A stretch of 54,860 bases of DNA, taken from NCBI GenBank assembly GCA_000621765.1, contig JHXJ01000022.1:1-54860 (forward strand). The letters run 5' to 3'. The stretch is from Ruminococcaceae bacterium AB4001. Lineage in GTDB: Bacteria; Bacillota; Clostridia; Saccharofermentanales; Saccharofermentanaceae. Below, piece by piece: positions 15,571-24,029 of this stretch; position 1 is the stretch's first letter; every line of letters begins with the position of its first letter. A program made the position numbers and the translations under genes. Under the pieces are notes generated by a model, which saw only the letters and a list, made by a program, of their open reading frames with translations, was not told the DNA's origin and did no database searches.

Positions 15571-15694
15571 GTTGACGGTTTTGTTGCCGATCTTGGGTTA
15601 AAACTGTCAACATATTCGTCAACAATGGCTTTGTTGACAGTTTTGTTGCTGATTTTGGTTCAAATCCAGCAACATTTTCGTCAACAGATTCCAA
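15571..15694. repeat. 62-bp-period double hairpin array, copy B
   Basis: Same architecture as 7117-7240: heptamer starts at 15571, 15583, 15605, 15617 and 15633, 15645, 15667, 15679, that is offsets 0, 12, 34, 46 twice with period 62. A 33-base core (15606-15638) is identical to 7152-7184. Elsewhere the sequences differ, yet the spacings are unchanged, and in unit 2 the inner heptamers GTTGCTG and CAGCAAC have changed together so that they still pair. It lies 68 bases beyond the methyltransferase stop and behind the HU promoter. Confidence 0.85.
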
Positions 15695-15762
15695 AGCTTT
15701 CTGTGAAGATCCTATAATCGGTGCTCTAGTGCATAGGGAACGCGAAAAAACGGGCCGGCAAG

Positions 15763-16554
15763 TCAGTCTTTCTTCTTCAGGATTGCAGTTGCCGCATAAT
15801 GCAGTATTTCAAAGCTTTCCGGGTAATCTGCCAGCAGCGCCCTGTGTTCTTTGTCCCACTTTTCGAGTTCTTCGGGCGATAAAGATGCGCCGACTCCTCT
15901 GCATGCGAACACGCGGCCGTGCCAGGATTCTCTGGTGAAAGGCACTTTTACATCATATTCTTCATGTTCGACCATCTCGAAATAGTCGTATATGGCATCA
16001 GGTATAAAGATAGGATGTCTGGTCTCTCCGCCGCCTGTCCACGAAGGATTATATTTCCTTATCATATCTTCGCTTTTCCCCGAAATCTCGTCTTCAAAAG
16101 GAAGCCAGGCCATGTATAAAACAACGAGTTTTCCGTCCTTTTTCAGGATCCTGTGGAATTCCGGAGCCACCTTCTCGTGATCAAAGTACCAGAAGCACTG
16201 GCAGGCCGTGATCACGTCGAAGGTTTCATCGGGAAAATCGATGTTCTCGGCTGATACGGCTTTGTATTCTATGTCCATTCCTGCTTCTTCGGACATGCGC
16301 TTTGCGTATTCTATCTGTTCGGGCGAGATATCCGTGCCCGTCCAGCGCGCACCGAACTTATACATGTTGCGCGGAAGGACTCCCGTGCCGGTCCCAAGAT
16401 CAAGGACGCGCTGGCCCTCTACGCAAAGGCCTCTGTCTGCAATTTTTTGATAGAAGATGCCGGGATAGATATCCCTGTATTTCGCGTATTGTTCTGAGAC
16501 TTTTCCCCAGTCGAACGCCTTGCCGGCATCTATTCTGCTGTCTGTTATATCCAT
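15763..16554 (-). CDS. Class I SAM-dependent methyltransferase
   Basis: A 263-residue methyltransferase. The SAM-binding motif I is LDLGTGTGVLPRNM, the acidic loop is TGTDISPEQIEYAK and motif IV/post-I DVITACQCFWYF follows, the usual Methyltransf_11 layout. No membrane segment. The start is placed at 16554 because GGGGGA (complement of 16560-16565) lies just upstream; an ATG at 16578 is possible but has a poor site. The sequence near the end (LSPEELEKWDKEHRALL) is shared by small-molecule methyltransferases of Clostridia. The substrate is unknown. Confidence 0.82.
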   Translation of the reverse strand: MDITDSRIDAGKAFDWGKVSEQYAKYRDIYPGIFYQKIADRGLCVEGQRVLDLGTGTGVLPRNMYKFGARWTGTDISPEQIEYAKRMSEEAGMDIEYKAVSAENIDFPDETFDVITACQCFWYFDHEKVAPEFHRILKKDGKLVVLYMAWLPFEDEISGKSEDMIRKYNPSWTGGGETRHPIFIPDAIYDYFEMVEHEEYDVKVPFTRESWHGRVFACRGVGASLSPEELEKWDKEHRALLADYPESFEILHYAATAILKKKD

Positions 16555-16721
16555 ATATTCCCCCGTTTTCTGCTTCAAATGCAGGTATTCCGAATAAGGA
16601 AATTATACCATTTGCGGATTCATTGCAAAAAAAACGGATTTCGGGATAATATATGTTTTTGAGGGATAATTGATGGAACATGAACTGCTTTAGGGCAGAG
16701 ATGATACATTGGAGTTGATTT

Positions 16722-17489
16722 ATGAATGGTCTATTTTTCCTGTTACTGAGATACTCATATATTTATGGTTTGCCGGTACTTTATGTTGGCGGTATCGTCA
16801 TAAGTATCCTTATCGCGGCGGATAAACAGAAAGCGACGAGATTTCTTGGCGTCAGCGAGATCTTTCTGTCCCTTTCAGGTTTATTGAATACACTGATAAG
16901 CCTGATCATTATCCATGTGGGTAGTGATGAGTATTATGCGGTATCGGAGCCTATAGCGATCCTGACAATAGTGTTTCTGCTCAGCTCGACGGTATTTGTC
17001 TGCATTTTCATCCATAAGAATTACGGATATAAGTTTATATATTTTCTGCTGATACCGGCCAGGCTCGGAGTTTTGTTTATTCCAAGGCTCGCGATCTTTG
17101 CGATAAACAAAATGAATCTGAAGATTGACGATTACGGATATTGGATCCAGGTTGTGAATATGGCATCGGGTTTCATTGCCGGCGCTGTTTTGAGCGTGAT
17201 CCTGATAGTTATCTTTTTCAAGAACAGGAAAAAAGAGAAAGTCATCCCTCATTACTGGATGGTAGAGTTAATCGAACTCGTTTCCGATCTCATCTTTAAT
17301 TGCGTATATATCGCCGGATGTATGGCCACCATAAAAGCAGAAACCACAGCAGCAAAATTTGCGATGCGTGAGTTTACAGACGGATGTAACATGGTCAGCG
17401 GAATAGCATTTGTACTTGCCGGACTGGCCATTCCGATATATATTCTTGTCTCAGCAAAAAAATCGATGAGAAAAGATGACATCTACTAA
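16722..17489 (+). CDS. Polytopic membrane protein of unknown function
   Basis: A 255-residue protein with seven predicted helices, the first near residues 12-32 and the last near 228-246, joined by short loops. I see no catalytic or transport signature. GGAG in TTGGAGTTG precedes the ATG. The NUDIX gene starts 7 bases after its stop and the methyltransferase gene overlaps that one, so the three form an operon. Whether it is a sensor or carrier cannot be told from sequence. Confidence 0.7.
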   Translation: MNGLFFLLLRYSYIYGLPVLYVGGIVISILIAADKQKATRFLGVSEIFLSLSGLLNTLISLIIIHVGSDEYYAVSEPIAILTIVFLLSSTVFVCIFIHKNYGYKFIYFLLIPARLGVLFIPRLAIFAINKMNLKIDDYGYWIQVVNMASGFIAGAVLSVILIVIFFKNRKKEKVIPHYWMVELIELVSDLIFNCVYIAGCMATIKAETTAAKFAMREFTDGCNMVSGIAFVLAGLAIPIYILVSAKKSMRKDDIY

Positions 17490-17495
17490 AGGATT

Positions 17496-18002
17496 ATGGA
17501 GAACAGGAATATGAAAAAGGAAATGCAGCTGATAAACGATGACTATTCAGGGCATGTGGTGCATCTGCGGCATGCGAGCAGGGGAATACTCGTTTGTGAC
17601 GGCAAGGTACTCCTGAGCTATGAAACAGTCTACGGGAAATACATAATTCCCGGAGGCGGCGTTGAAGAAGGGGAGACTTATTCAGAATGCTGCGAGCGCG
17701 AACTGCTTGAAGAGACAGGGATCGAGGTAAAGGCAGCAGAGGAATACCTTGAGATCGAAGAGCTTTTCGAGGACTGGAGACACATCAATCACTACTTCGT
17801 ATGCGAGATAAAGCGCGACACGGGAACGGTGCATCTGACTGAAGCAGAAAAGGATGCAGGATATAAAAACGTCTGGCTGCCCATAGATGAGGCGATAGAG
17901 ATCTTCGGCGGCTACGAAAGATTCCACAAGACAAATATCGCCGATTACGGGCTTTACAGACGGGAACACTACGCACTGAAGGCTTATAAGGAGCGGACAT
18001 GA
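17496..18002 (+). CDS. NUDIX hydrolase
   Basis: A 168-residue hydrolase of nucleoside diphosphates linked to another group. The complete NUDIX box is visible: GG-VEEGETYSECCERELLEE-TG, matching G-x5-E-x7-R-E-x2-E-E-x-G. The start at 17496 has AAAGGA close upstream; an in-frame ATG at 17511 is an alternative. It is in the middle of a three-gene unit and overlaps the following methyltransferase by 4 bases (ATGA), which implies translational coupling. The substrate is not predictable. Confidence 0.9.
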   Translation: MENRNMKKEMQLINDDYSGHVVHLRHASRGILVCDGKVLLSYETVYGKYIIPGGGVEEGETYSECCERELLEETGIEVKAAEEYLEIEELFEDWRHINHYFVCEIKRDTGTVHLTEAEKDAGYKNVWLPIDEAIEIFGGYERFHKTNIADYGLYRREHYALKAYKERT

Positions 18003-18796
18003 AAAACAGAGACGAATTGGGAAGCACTTTTGATACTGCCGTTTCACTGTACGACAGGATGCGTCCGGGCTATGTTGATGAGCTCTATAAGACGATTTTT
18101 GAATACATAAACATCGATGAGAACAGCCGTGTGGTCGAGGTCGGAAGCGGCAGCGGGCAGGCAACGCTCCCTGTACTGAAGACCGGATGCGCACTTACGG
18201 CAGTCGAATACGGTGAGAACTTTTCTCTTCTGCTTAAGGAGAAGTTCAAGGAATACAAGGGGTTTAACATTGTTACGGGCAAGTTTGAGGACGCAGAACT
18301 CGAAAATGACGCCTACGATCTCGTCTTTTCAGCTACGGCTTTCCACTGGGTGCCGGAGGAGATCGGTTACCCGAAGGTATTTTCCATCCTGAAGAAGGGC
18401 GGGGCTTTTGCAAGGTTTGCAAACCGTCCGCACATCAGCGATAAGGATCCTGAATTAGCACGCGAAATAGATGAGATCTATAACGGGCGCTACAACAAGT
18501 ACTACGGGGTAAAGTCTGCTGCCAAGCCGTGGTTTTCGGAGGAGAAGGCAAAAGAGATCGCTGATATCCCTGCAAAATACGGGTTTACGGATATCAGGTA
18601 CAGCCTGTTCTACCGTGAAAGAGTCTTTACTGCCAATGAATATGTGCAGCTATTGGGAACTTATTCGGATCACATCGCGATCGAAGAAAGCGTAAGAAAA
18701 GTGTTTTTCGCAGAGATCGAGGATGCGATAAACCGCCATGGCGGAACCATCACCATCCGTGACACTCTGGATCTGGAGCTGGCAAGAAAGCAGTAA
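17999..18796 (+). CDS. Class I SAM-dependent methyltransferase
   Basis: A 265-residue methyltransferase with motif I VVEVGSGSGQATLPVLK, an AVEYGEN acidic loop and LVFSATAFHWVP as motif IV, the pattern of the Methyltransf_11/25 proteins related to trans-aconitate-type enzymes. The ATG overlaps the NUDIX stop as ATGA. Residues 150-265 form a helical cap that probably sets substrate choice. Last gene of the membrane protein-NUDIX-methyltransferase unit. Confidence 0.85.
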   Translation: MKNRDELGSTFDTAVSLYDRMRPGYVDELYKTIFEYINIDENSRVVEVGSGSGQATLPVLKTGCALTAVEYGENFSLLLKEKFKEYKGFNIVTGKFEDAELENDAYDLVFSATAFHWVPEEIGYPKVFSILKKGGAFARFANRPHISDKDPELAREIDEIYNGRYNKYYGVKSAAKPWFSEEKAKEIADIPAKYGFTDIRYSLFYRERVFTANEYVQLLGTYSDHIAIEESVRKVFFAEIEDAINRHGGTITIRDTLDLELARKQ

Positions 18797-18889
18797 CGGA
18801 GCATTTGGTCCTATACACCGCCGCCGTTTTTTGTTTATACTAAATCATTAGAAAAAACGTCAGGGACGGCACGGAAAGGCGGTAACAGG

Positions 18890-19474
18890 ATGGATAATAA
18901 TTCAAAAGAAAACGGCAAGTACGCCGGCAGATATTATTATAACTACAAAGATTCCTATTACGAGCGCAGATATAAGGATTCAAACTTTGAGCACGCCAGA
19001 CCGGTAAAGGTCCTTGATAACGGTTATAACCATGAAGTAAAGATCTCGAAAATGGGGCTGGCATGTCCCAAGTATTCCGGCTTCAATCACCTGGTCGTTT
19101 TCTTAAGATGGGCATACGAAAAGAATATGCTCAAAGAAAGCCTTTTCGGGAATGAGCCTTTGCTCAAGCCCGCGCTGGAAGGCAATGGCGATCTTCGCGA
19201 AGTGCTGGCAAACAGCCCCTTCATGAAAGGAAAGATCTATTCAAATTACTTCACCGATGAGTGCAGGGATTTTGCCGAAACGTTCTACGATTTTGGCAGC
19301 GACGGTTCTTATCCGGGCTGTGTAGATGACAACGCTCTGGCTTATTTCGGCGAGGAAAAATACCATTGCGAAGAGTTCCAGGACGAAGCATACCTCTTCG
19401 TTCCGTACGGCGAGGATTACTATAAGAGTCTTTCAAAATACATCGAGGATGCCTGGGCCAAGAGACAGGCTTAA
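18890..19474 (+). CDS. Protein of unknown function, 194 residues
   Basis: I do not recognise it. The protein is soluble and rich in Tyr and Asp, with a tyrosine-dense N-terminus (GRYYYNYKDSYYERRYKD). Cysteines occur at scattered positions (ACPKYSG, DECRDF, PGCVDD, YHCEEF) without a clear ribbon pattern. No signal peptide. AAAGGCGG lies before the ATG at 18890. It stands alone between a methyltransferase gene and the convergent GGDEF gene. Confidence 0.65.
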   Translation: MDNNSKENGKYAGRYYYNYKDSYYERRYKDSNFEHARPVKVLDNGYNHEVKISKMGLACPKYSGFNHLVVFLRWAYEKNMLKESLFGNEPLLKPALEGNGDLREVLANSPFMKGKIYSNYFTDECRDFAETFYDFGSDGSYPGCVDDNALAYFGEEKYHCEEFQDEAYLFVPYGEDYYKSLSKYIEDAWAKRQA

Positions 19475-19489
19475 AAGACTATAAATCCC

Positions 19490-21391
19490 TTAAGCGTTAC
19501 GCTTTTTTTCAGCCTTGTCCTTATACATGGCTTCGTCAGCACGCTTGATAACATCAGCCACCGTGATGTCAGTGTCACGGTCGAAGACAGCAACGCCGCA
19601 TGCGATGGAAACATAGTCCGGCGGCAGGGGAAGAGTGTCCGAATAAGGGCTCATCATGTCGTTTAATGACTTGATAAGCGCATCACGGTTCCCGTAATCT
19701 TCACCGCTTAAGACTGCCACGAATTCATCACCGCCGAGTCTGTAAACGGGGCTGTGCTTGAATACCTGGCATATCAGGTGGCAGGACCTGAGAAGATATT
19801 CATCTCCGGCCTCGTGGCCTTCCGAGTCATTGATCAGCTTGAGGCTGTTTACGTCGAACATGGCAAGGGCGAATTTAAGATCCGGTTCCGTATTGATCTC
19901 GGCCTGAAGGTGCTTTTCCTTATCTTCGTATGCCATGCGGTTATTTACGTTCGTCAGTGGATCTCGTCCCATCAGATCGAGGAGGCGCTTGTTGATGTGC
20001 TCCAATGTAAGCGCATAACGGAATTTCTCAAGAGCAAGCCCCATGCGGTTGTAGTAGGTTTGAAGGAAGTGATTGTTCAGCTCCTCAAGACAGTCCTTAA
20101 AGACCAGATAACCGTAAGCGTACTCTCCTTCGTGAAGAGGAAGGAACACATAAAGATGGTTCATGCCGTCTTCTGTATAGCCGGGTATGAGTTCTTTTGA
20201 TTCAAACGTTTCTTCCTTGAATTCCCTGCCGTTCTCGATGGAATATAAGACTTCCATATGCCTGCTGTATCTGTTGGTATTCATCTTGATGTTGGAATCG
20301 TAGATCGAGAGCCCGAAATTAGGTTCCATCAGCATGTGGAACGAATCACCTTCGTAAATATGGTTTTCCGAAAGAAGGTTGCTCAGATTGTTTTTCAGAT
20401 CAAGATAAGTAAGACACGACAGGATAGTGGAGTCGATCTTATCTAATTTGCGGTTAAAGTATGTGGTCTTTCCACGCAGCGAAAATGCTTCACGGGCCAT
20501 ACGTCTTCTGAGCTTATCGCTGTTCCTGAACTCATAGCAGCCACAGCTCTCGCCCGGAATGAACTTGCAGGGGACCATCTCGACGAATTCCTGTTCCGGA
20601 CCTGATAAAAGCTTCTTCCAGATCTTTACGGCTGCCTTACCCATATCGTCGAAACACTGGTCGACAGATGCTGTTGAAGGATCGAAGATCTTGCCCGAAT
20701 CGATATAGTCAAAGCCCGTGACCAGAATGTCTTTTGGAACGTCATATCCGTTGTCGTTAAGCGCGATGCAGGCTGTCATGGCAAGTCCGTCGTTGGCGCA
20801 GATGATAACGTCAGGAAGCTCTTCGCCATTTGTGACCTTTTCGGTGATGTGTCTTGTTACTTCCGCATTTTCCCAATTCGTATAGAAGACTTCCACAAGG
20901 TCATCTTCGCAGTTATTCTCTTTCATATAATCCCGCACTGCATTAAGTCTCAGTTCGGAATCATGAGAATCCTTTGTTCCTGCAAAATACGCAAAAGTCC
21001 TGGATCCGTGCTCCTCTCTTACATGTGCGCACAGATCCTTTACAGCCTGATAGTTATCAGACCCGATAAAGCTCAGACCTTCTTTTTTGTTGCCCTGCAT
21101 AATGACCGGAATACCGGCTTCTTTGCATCTTGATATGATCTCGTCGATCCTGTCCTGATAATCAAGGCCGCTTCCGAAAATAACGGCACCGTCGAAATCG
21201 TTTAAGTCAGGGAGATTGAATATGTTCATCTCTCCGGCTTTTCTTGCCGGGGTATCGAGGAAGGTAGCGTAGCAGAGAAACATAAAGATGTCCACATCGT
21301 CGTTTTCCAGTTCACCCATCATACCCGTGATGAACTGAATGAGGATCTCGGCTCCCCATCCCGTTGTGAACAATGCTATCTTCTTTTTCAT
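19490..21391 (-). CDS. Diguanylate cyclase with LacI-type sugar-sensing domain
   Basis: A 633-residue cytoplasmic signalling protein. Residues 1-285 resemble the periplasmic-binding-protein-like ligand domain of LacI/GalR regulators (Peripla_BP_3), including the SVDQCFDDMGKAAV segment, but without a DNA-binding head. A GAF-like or helical middle section runs from about 290 to 470. Residues 475-633 are a GGDEF domain with an intact GGDEF active site, so it should make cyclic di-GMP. The RxxD inhibitory site five residues before GGDEF is absent (FKHS there), so product inhibition is unlikely. GGGGTAAC precedes the ATG at 21391. A sugar or nucleoside probably controls activity (inference). Confidence 0.87.
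   Translation of the reverse strand: MKKKIALFTTGWGAEILIQFITGMMGELENDDVDIFMFLCYATFLDTPARKAGEMNIFNLPDLNDFDGAVIFGSGLDYQDRIDEIISRCKEAGIPVIMQGNKKEGLSFIGSDNYQAVKDLCAHVREEHGSRTFAYFAGTKDSHDSELRLNAVRDYMKENNCEDDLVEVFYTNWENAEVTRHITEKVTNGEELPDVIICANDGLAMTACIALNDNGYDVPKDILVTGFDYIDSGKIFDPSTASVDQCFDDMGKAAVKIWKKLLSGPEQEFVEMVPCKFIPGESCGCYEFRNSDKLRRRMAREAFSLRGKTTYFNRKLDKIDSTILSCLTYLDLKNNLSNLLSENHIYEGDSFHMLMEPNFGLSIYDSNIKMNTNRYSRHMEVLYSIENGREFKEETFESKELIPGYTEDGMNHLYVFLPLHEGEYAYGYLVFKDCLEELNNHFLQTYYNRMGLALEKFRYALTLEHINKRLLDLMGRDPLTNVNNRMAYEDKEKHLQAEINTEPDLKFALAMFDVNSLKLINDSEGHEAGDEYLLRSCHLICQVFKHSPVYRLGGDEFVAVLSGEDYGNRDALIKSLNDMMSPYSDTLPLPPDYVSIACGVAVFDRDTDITVADVIKRADEAMYKDKAEKKRNA
19492..19510 (+). terminator. 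Terminator of the 194-residue gene, inside the 3' end of the GGDEF gene
   Basis: AAGCG (19492-19496), a 3-base loop, then CGCTT (19500-19504) running into T7. The same DNA encodes the Lys-rich C-terminus and stop codon of the opposite-strand GGDEF gene. Confidence 0.5.
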
Positions 21392-21444
21392 ATAAGTTAC
21401 CCCGCAGAACGGAAATACATAGTTCTGAAAACGCCTTTATATAT

Positions 21445-21482
21445 ATTATAACTATAAAAATGAGATAGCATGAATACGCTAT
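21445..21482 (-). promoter_or_regulatory. Candidate promoter of the GGDEF gene with palindrome at -35
   Basis: Minus-strand TATAAT (21445-21450) lies 54 bases before the ATG. There is no good -35 hexamer; instead the palindrome ATAGC-N8-GCTAT (21465-21482) occupies that position, as expected for an activator or repressor site. Confidence 0.45.
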
Positions 21483-21500
21483 AACTAATTTGTTAATTAT

Positions 21501-21515
21501 CTATCTGAAAGATAG
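21501..21515. promoter_or_regulatory. Palindrome upstream of the GGDEF promoter
   Basis: CTATCT and AGATAG arms around GAA make a 15-bp palindrome. It lies 19 bases upstream of the one at 21465-21482 in the 405-base gap 21392-21796. Confidence 0.4.
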
Positions 21516-21616
21516 AAAATGACTTTGAACAGATCCTCACAGAAAGCCTGGAATCATTGTTAGTGTGAGTCCTTACAATCAAAATTTGAAATAATCGAAA
21601 AAGTGATTGTTTTTTC

Positions 21617-21718
21617 CTACAAAATTACCGCATAGCGGTCATTTGTCTGTATTTTTTCACTACCAAGCCAAATTTTCACTACAGAATTACCGCACGCCGG
21701 TCATTTGTCTGTATTTTT
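21617..21718. repeat. Two 40-bp direct repeats at 62-bp spacing
   Basis: Copies at 21617-21656 and 21679-21718 match at 36 of 40 positions. Each holds a small hairpin (ACCGC-ATA-GCGGT in the first, ACCG-N5-CGGT in the second) followed by CATTTGTCTGTATTTTT. They lie between the PEBP lipoprotein stop and the GGDEF promoter region. T-rich tails suggest weak plus-strand terminators, but no plus-strand gene ends here. Confidence 0.7.
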
Positions 21719-21796
21719 CTTCTCCATGATCATATTGTTTTCTTAATCGCATTAAAAAACATAGCAGCCTGTTGTTCAATAACTCACAATATCCAA

Positions 21797-22876
21797 TTAC
21801 TTTAAATTTGTGAAGTTTCCGTCGAGTCTGGCGTAAGCAAGAACGTTGCCGGTACTGCCGTTGAGTCCCTCGTAGATCTTATCGACGCTGTTGCTGCCTT
21901 TATCGAAACTCATGGGCACTTTATCTGCGTCTCCCTTAAGCGCGAAAACGAAAACCGTGTATGTGTGCGTTGATCCTGCCGGAGGGTAGGGTCCGACATA
22001 CTGGGAGCCGCTTCCGTCTTTCCCGATAGAGCCTGCTGCAAGGGACGTTCCTTCGGTAAGGACATCCATGTGAAGCCATCCGCCGTCGATGATGATGACC
22101 TGGTATTTGGTCGCGCCTTCAACAGCTTCCCATGTCAGTTCGGGAGACATGTTGCTTCCGCAGCTGAGGTTCGCGATATCATTGTCCCAAACGCCTCCGT
22201 TGACATTGGAAGAAGTGATATCGAATGTGGGGATGTCTTCAAATGAGACAGTCTTGATATATGTGTCCGACTGCTTGATGCGGTAGTTCTTAAGCTCGGT
22301 GGACTTAACGTCAGAAGGAACAGTGATGATGCCTTCGCCTTCTCCGTAATCGATTACAAGCTCGGTGGCACCGTCAGCCTGAATGTTCGCGCCGACTATC
22401 TTTACTCCGTAGAAGCAGAATTTGCCGCCCTGTGCCTCAAAGACGAGATCACCCGTCATGTCCAGCTGGACATTTATTTCCTGTGTTCCGTTGTCTCCGG
22501 ATGCGACCGTTGTCCTGACGTCTTTCAGGTCGTTGCCGAAATGGAAATATACTGTGGCAGGGACATCCTTGAGCGAGCTGTCCAGGCCTGAATATAATGC
22601 GGTTGCATCTTTGGAACTCATGACCCATACGGAATCCTGAATGTTCAGATCATCTGCCAGATCCCATCTGACTGTCTCAGAACTTTCTTCTTTCCATTCT
22701 CCGTCTTTTGTTTCCTGAACATAAGAAACGCTCTTTTCGATTATCTGCGGGAATATGCCGGAAGTAACGTTCTCCGTTACGGTCTCGGTCTTGTGCTGCG
22801 GCTCAAAAGAACTGCACCCGCTAAGAAGTAATGCGCCGGTGATCAGTAAAGCTGCGGTCTTATAAGCTTTTCTCAT
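21797..22876 (-). CDS. Lipoprotein with C-terminal PEBP (YbhB/YbcL-like) domain
   Basis: A 359-residue exported lipoprotein. The signal peptide ends in the lipobox LLSGC, so Cys is at about residue 20. Residues 25-200 contain an unassigned beta-rich domain with acidic repeats. Residues 205-359 are a phosphatidylethanolamine-binding-protein/Raf-kinase-inhibitor-like domain: CGSNMSPELTWE, an IIIDGGWLHMD strand and the family's YVGPYPPAGSTHTYTVFVFAL. The start is the ATG at 22874-22876, with GGAGG nine bases upstream; a TTG at 22882 is too close to that site. An AraC regulator gene lies just upstream in the same direction and may control it. Confidence 0.83.
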   Translation of the reverse strand: MRKAYKTAALLITGALLLSGCSSFEPQHKTETVTENVTSGIFPQIIEKSVSYVQETKDGEWKEESSETVRWDLADDLNIQDSVWVMSSKDATALYSGLDSSLKDVPATVYFHFGNDLKDVRTTVASGDNGTQEINVQLDMTGDLVFEAQGGKFCFYGVKIVGANIQADGATELVIDYGEGEGIITVPSDVKSTELKNYRIKQSDTYIKTVSFEDIPTFDITSSNVNGGVWDNDIANLSCGSNMSPELTWEAVEGATKYQVIIIDGGWLHMDVLTEGTSLAAGSIGKDGSGSQYVGPYPPAGSTHTYTVFVFALKGDADKVPMSFDKGSNSVDKIYEGLNGSTGNVLAYARLDGNFTNLK

Positions 22877-22967
22877 ATTCAATATCCTCCAAATGCTTTA
22901 TGGAAGAATATTACATTCAACGAAAAAGCAGATGTTAGGAATATCGGCACGAATAATGGTATTTTTA

Positions 22968-23954
22968 TCACCGGTTACGGATGCTCTTCTGATAATCAGA
23001 TGCTGTCATGCCGGTATGCTTTTTAAATACTTTCGAGAAATACGCGGTCTCTTTATAGCCGCAGATACTGCTTATCTCGCTTATCGAGCAATCGGAGAAC
23101 TGGAGAAGTTTCTTGGCCCGGTCCACTCTGAGCTGCTCCAAATAGCTCATACATGACATGGACACTTCCTTATTAAATGCATCGTTTAATATGTTCTTAT
23201 TTACAGAAAACTCCTTAAGTATGACGGGGAGCGTGATATCCTTATCGAGATTTTCCCATAGGTATCTTGCGACGTCGGCAACGAGCGGATCCTTATAGAG
23301 CTCATATTGACGGAAGTTGATGAAAAAATCCGCAGGGAGGAAAAGTATCGAGTTGATGAAGTGCTTTACGCGCAGTATCCAGAGATTATCAGGCTGTTCG
23401 ATTAGATCATATCTGACACTTGCGAAAAGTCTGTTTACAGTATCGTATTCCTGCGGGGTGAGGGAATAATAGACTATGTTTCCCGGATAACGGTAAAAAT
23501 CCTCGAGAAGCAGAATGTCCTGACAGACAGATAAATCCGTAAATTCAGGATCAAACTCAATGTCGTCATTTACGGCTGCAATGAAAAGATCCAAAGGACT
23601 CATCTTATCGCCGCCCTTAACGGCGCTTAGGAATTTCTCATACTTGCCGGAATTGATCGCTTCGAAAGTGAATTCTTCCCTTAAAAATGTCGGCTTGAAA
23701 TATATGGTTACCGACTTCACGTTGCTCTCGGACACGACCTTGAACTCAGCTCTCTCATTAAGAGCCATTGCAACGGGAGCGGTTATGACCCTGTATTCTC
23801 CGTTCTCCTCAGCGACAAAAGAACCGGACTTTACAAGCACGATCTTGTATGTCGTCCTGTCGTTAATATGTTCTGAAAAACCGTCTGTTCTGTCGTAGAA
23901 AACATCGACAGAACACTTCATCCCGGGACGTTTGCTCTTTGTCTTCAGTTCCAT
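22968..23954 (-). CDS. AraC-family transcriptional regulator
   Basis: A 328-residue regulator. Residues 1-150 form a cupin-like sensor section, starting DVFYDRTDGFSEHIN and including a typical IVLVKSGSFVAEENGEY strand pair. The last 100 residues are the two helix-turn-helix AraC domain: LPVILKEFSVNKNILNDAFNK and SISEISSICGYKETAYFSKVFKKHTGMTASDYQ. Its gene lies 91 bases upstream of the PEBP lipoprotein on the same strand, so that gene is the most likely target. The ATG at 23954 has only a weak ribosome site. Confidence 0.88.
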   Translation of the reverse strand: MELKTKSKRPGMKCSVDVFYDRTDGFSEHINDRTTYKIVLVKSGSFVAEENGEYRVITAPVAMALNERAEFKVVSESNVKSVTIYFKPTFLREEFTFEAINSGKYEKFLSAVKGGDKMSPLDLFIAAVNDDIEFDPEFTDLSVCQDILLLEDFYRYPGNIVYYSLTPQEYDTVNRLFASVRYDLIEQPDNLWILRVKHFINSILFLPADFFINFRQYELYKDPLVADVARYLWENLDKDITLPVILKEFSVNKNILNDAFNKEVSMSCMSYLEQLRVDRAKKLLQFSDCSISEISSICGYKETAYFSKVFKKHTGMTASDYQKSIRNR

Positions 23955-24029
23955 GTTTTCAGGGCCTCGGCTGTGTTATCTGATTGCTGTTTTAATGATA
24001 CCATACCAGGCCCTTTTCACATGCCGTCC

